Source: Hyphomonadaceae bacterium
GTDB taxonomy: Bacteria; Pseudomonadota; Alphaproteobacteria; Caulobacterales; Aquidulcibacteraceae
NCBI GenBank assembly: GCA_019636095.1
Contig: JAHBYF010000007.1
Coordinates: forward strand, 1-64,000
Direction: 5' to 3'
DNA: 64,000 nt
Shown here: in pieces, positions 63,673 to 64,000 of the stretch
Position numbering within the stretch: position 1 is the first letter of the stretch
How the letters are laid out: every line of letters begins with the position of its first letter
Translations under genes and position numbers: made by a program
The notes under the pieces: generated by a model
The model's input: only the letters and a program-made list of their open reading frames with translations
Databases searched by the model: none
What the model was told of the DNA's origin: nothing

Positions 63673-64000
63673 ATGAGGACGCACTCACTTTTCGCCGGCG
63701 CAGCGCTAGCCATTGCGGCCTGCGGCCAAAGCGCTTCGCCGCCAGCTGAGACCGCGACGCGCCCGATGAGCGGCGAATACGTGTTGTCGTGCGCTGATTT
63801 CGCCAACTTGGCGCCCACAGCAATCGTTCAGCGCTTCGGCGCGGAAAACGTTACGACGGAGATGCTTCCCGGACCTGAAGGCGAAACATACGAAGCTACG
63901 CTCGTATACGCGCATGACCCGGCGCGGCGTCTCGAAATAACATGGAATGAAGATCGCACCGCAATTGCTTCTGTGATGGTGAGTAATGCAGGCACGCGGT
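63673..64000 (+). CDS. Putative lipoprotein, cut by the right edge
   Basis: ATG 63673; 109 residues are visible and the frame is still open at the edge. MRTHSLFAGAALAIAAC is a lipoprotein signal with lipobox IAAC (Cys17). The mature part begins GQSASPPAETATRPM, then SGEYVLSCADFANLAPTAIV and strands that resemble a small beta-rich domain. It lies 23 nt after the dehydrogenase stop and may share its transcript. Function unknown. Confidence 0.75.
   Translation, partial: MRTHSLFAGAALAIAACGQSASPPAETATRPMSGEYVLSCADFANLAPTAIVQRFGAENVTTEMLPGPEGETYEATLVYAHDPARRLEITWNEDRTAIASVMVSNAGTR

Overview
The window reads as the chromosome of a high-GC alphaproteobacterium, probably a Caulobacterales/Hyphomonadaceae-like lineage. 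Pointers are a podJ-like coiled-coil protein, fabA-fabB alongside fabI, the rimP-nusA-rnpM-infB-rbfA-truB-rpsO-pnp order, and two promoters that match the alphaproteobacterial general-stress sigma factor EcfG. This placement is inference; no rRNA or complete tRNA is present.

Region 1 (1 to about 11,972) is the right part of an integrated, mobilizable element. It carries the N-terminal 250 residues of a relaxase running off the left edge, a tandem-hairpin intergenic region that could be oriT, several unidentified cargo genes, a HAD-like protein, a Fic AMP-transferase, a winged-helix/PD-(D/E)XK-like nuclease, a two-gene module (Clp-N-like protein plus Sll1717-type P-loop ATPase) and a tyrosine integrase. 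Beside the integrase lies the 3' portion of a tRNA-Gly(GCC) gene starting exactly at the anticodon loop: the attachment repeat. The left end and the intact tRNA lie outside the window.

Region 2 (12,066 to 18,896) is a histidine operon in one tightly overlapped transcript: a TrpR-like YerC regulator, hisG, a hisD-hisB fusion, hisH, hisA, hisF, hisIE and hisC. Only histidinol-phosphate phosphatase is missing. A 24-bp palindrome lies 6 bp before the regulator's start codon.

Region 3 (18,893 to 28,938, minus strand) is a branched-chain amino acid super-operon, ilvD-ilvC-ilvG-ilvM-leuA-leuC-leuD-leuB-ilvE, with nearly every junction overlapping or within 5 nt. It is preceded by an attenuator readable directly in the DNA: a 31-codon leader peptide rich in Ile/Leu/Val codons, an 8-bp antiterminator pairing and a U-tailed terminator. 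LeuA is short and lacks the C-terminal feedback domain. The his and ilv/leu operons converge with overlapping stop codons.

Region 4 (29,175 to 45,970) is mixed housekeeping: a TPR-sulfotransferase, TesB thioesterase, thermonuclease, large coiled-coil protein, the stress operon prkA-yeaH-spoVR-nudix behind an EcfG-type promoter, a Pif1/RecD-like helicase, a cytochrome c lipoprotein, an aldehyde dehydrogenase and trmB. The trmB gene carries an in-frame insertion of a palindromic repeat element.

Region 5 (46,021 to 56,391) is the transcription/translation operon from rimP to pnp. Its leader holds a promoter followed by a terminator-like hairpin, and rimP seems to start at CTG. Region 6 (56,421 to 64,000) has small membrane proteins, a methyltransferase, the fatty-acid genes fabI, fabB and fabA, a second EcfG-type promoter in front of a 75-residue membrane protein, secreted/lipoprotein genes, a D-2-hydroxyacid dehydrogenase and a lipoprotein gene cut by the right edge.
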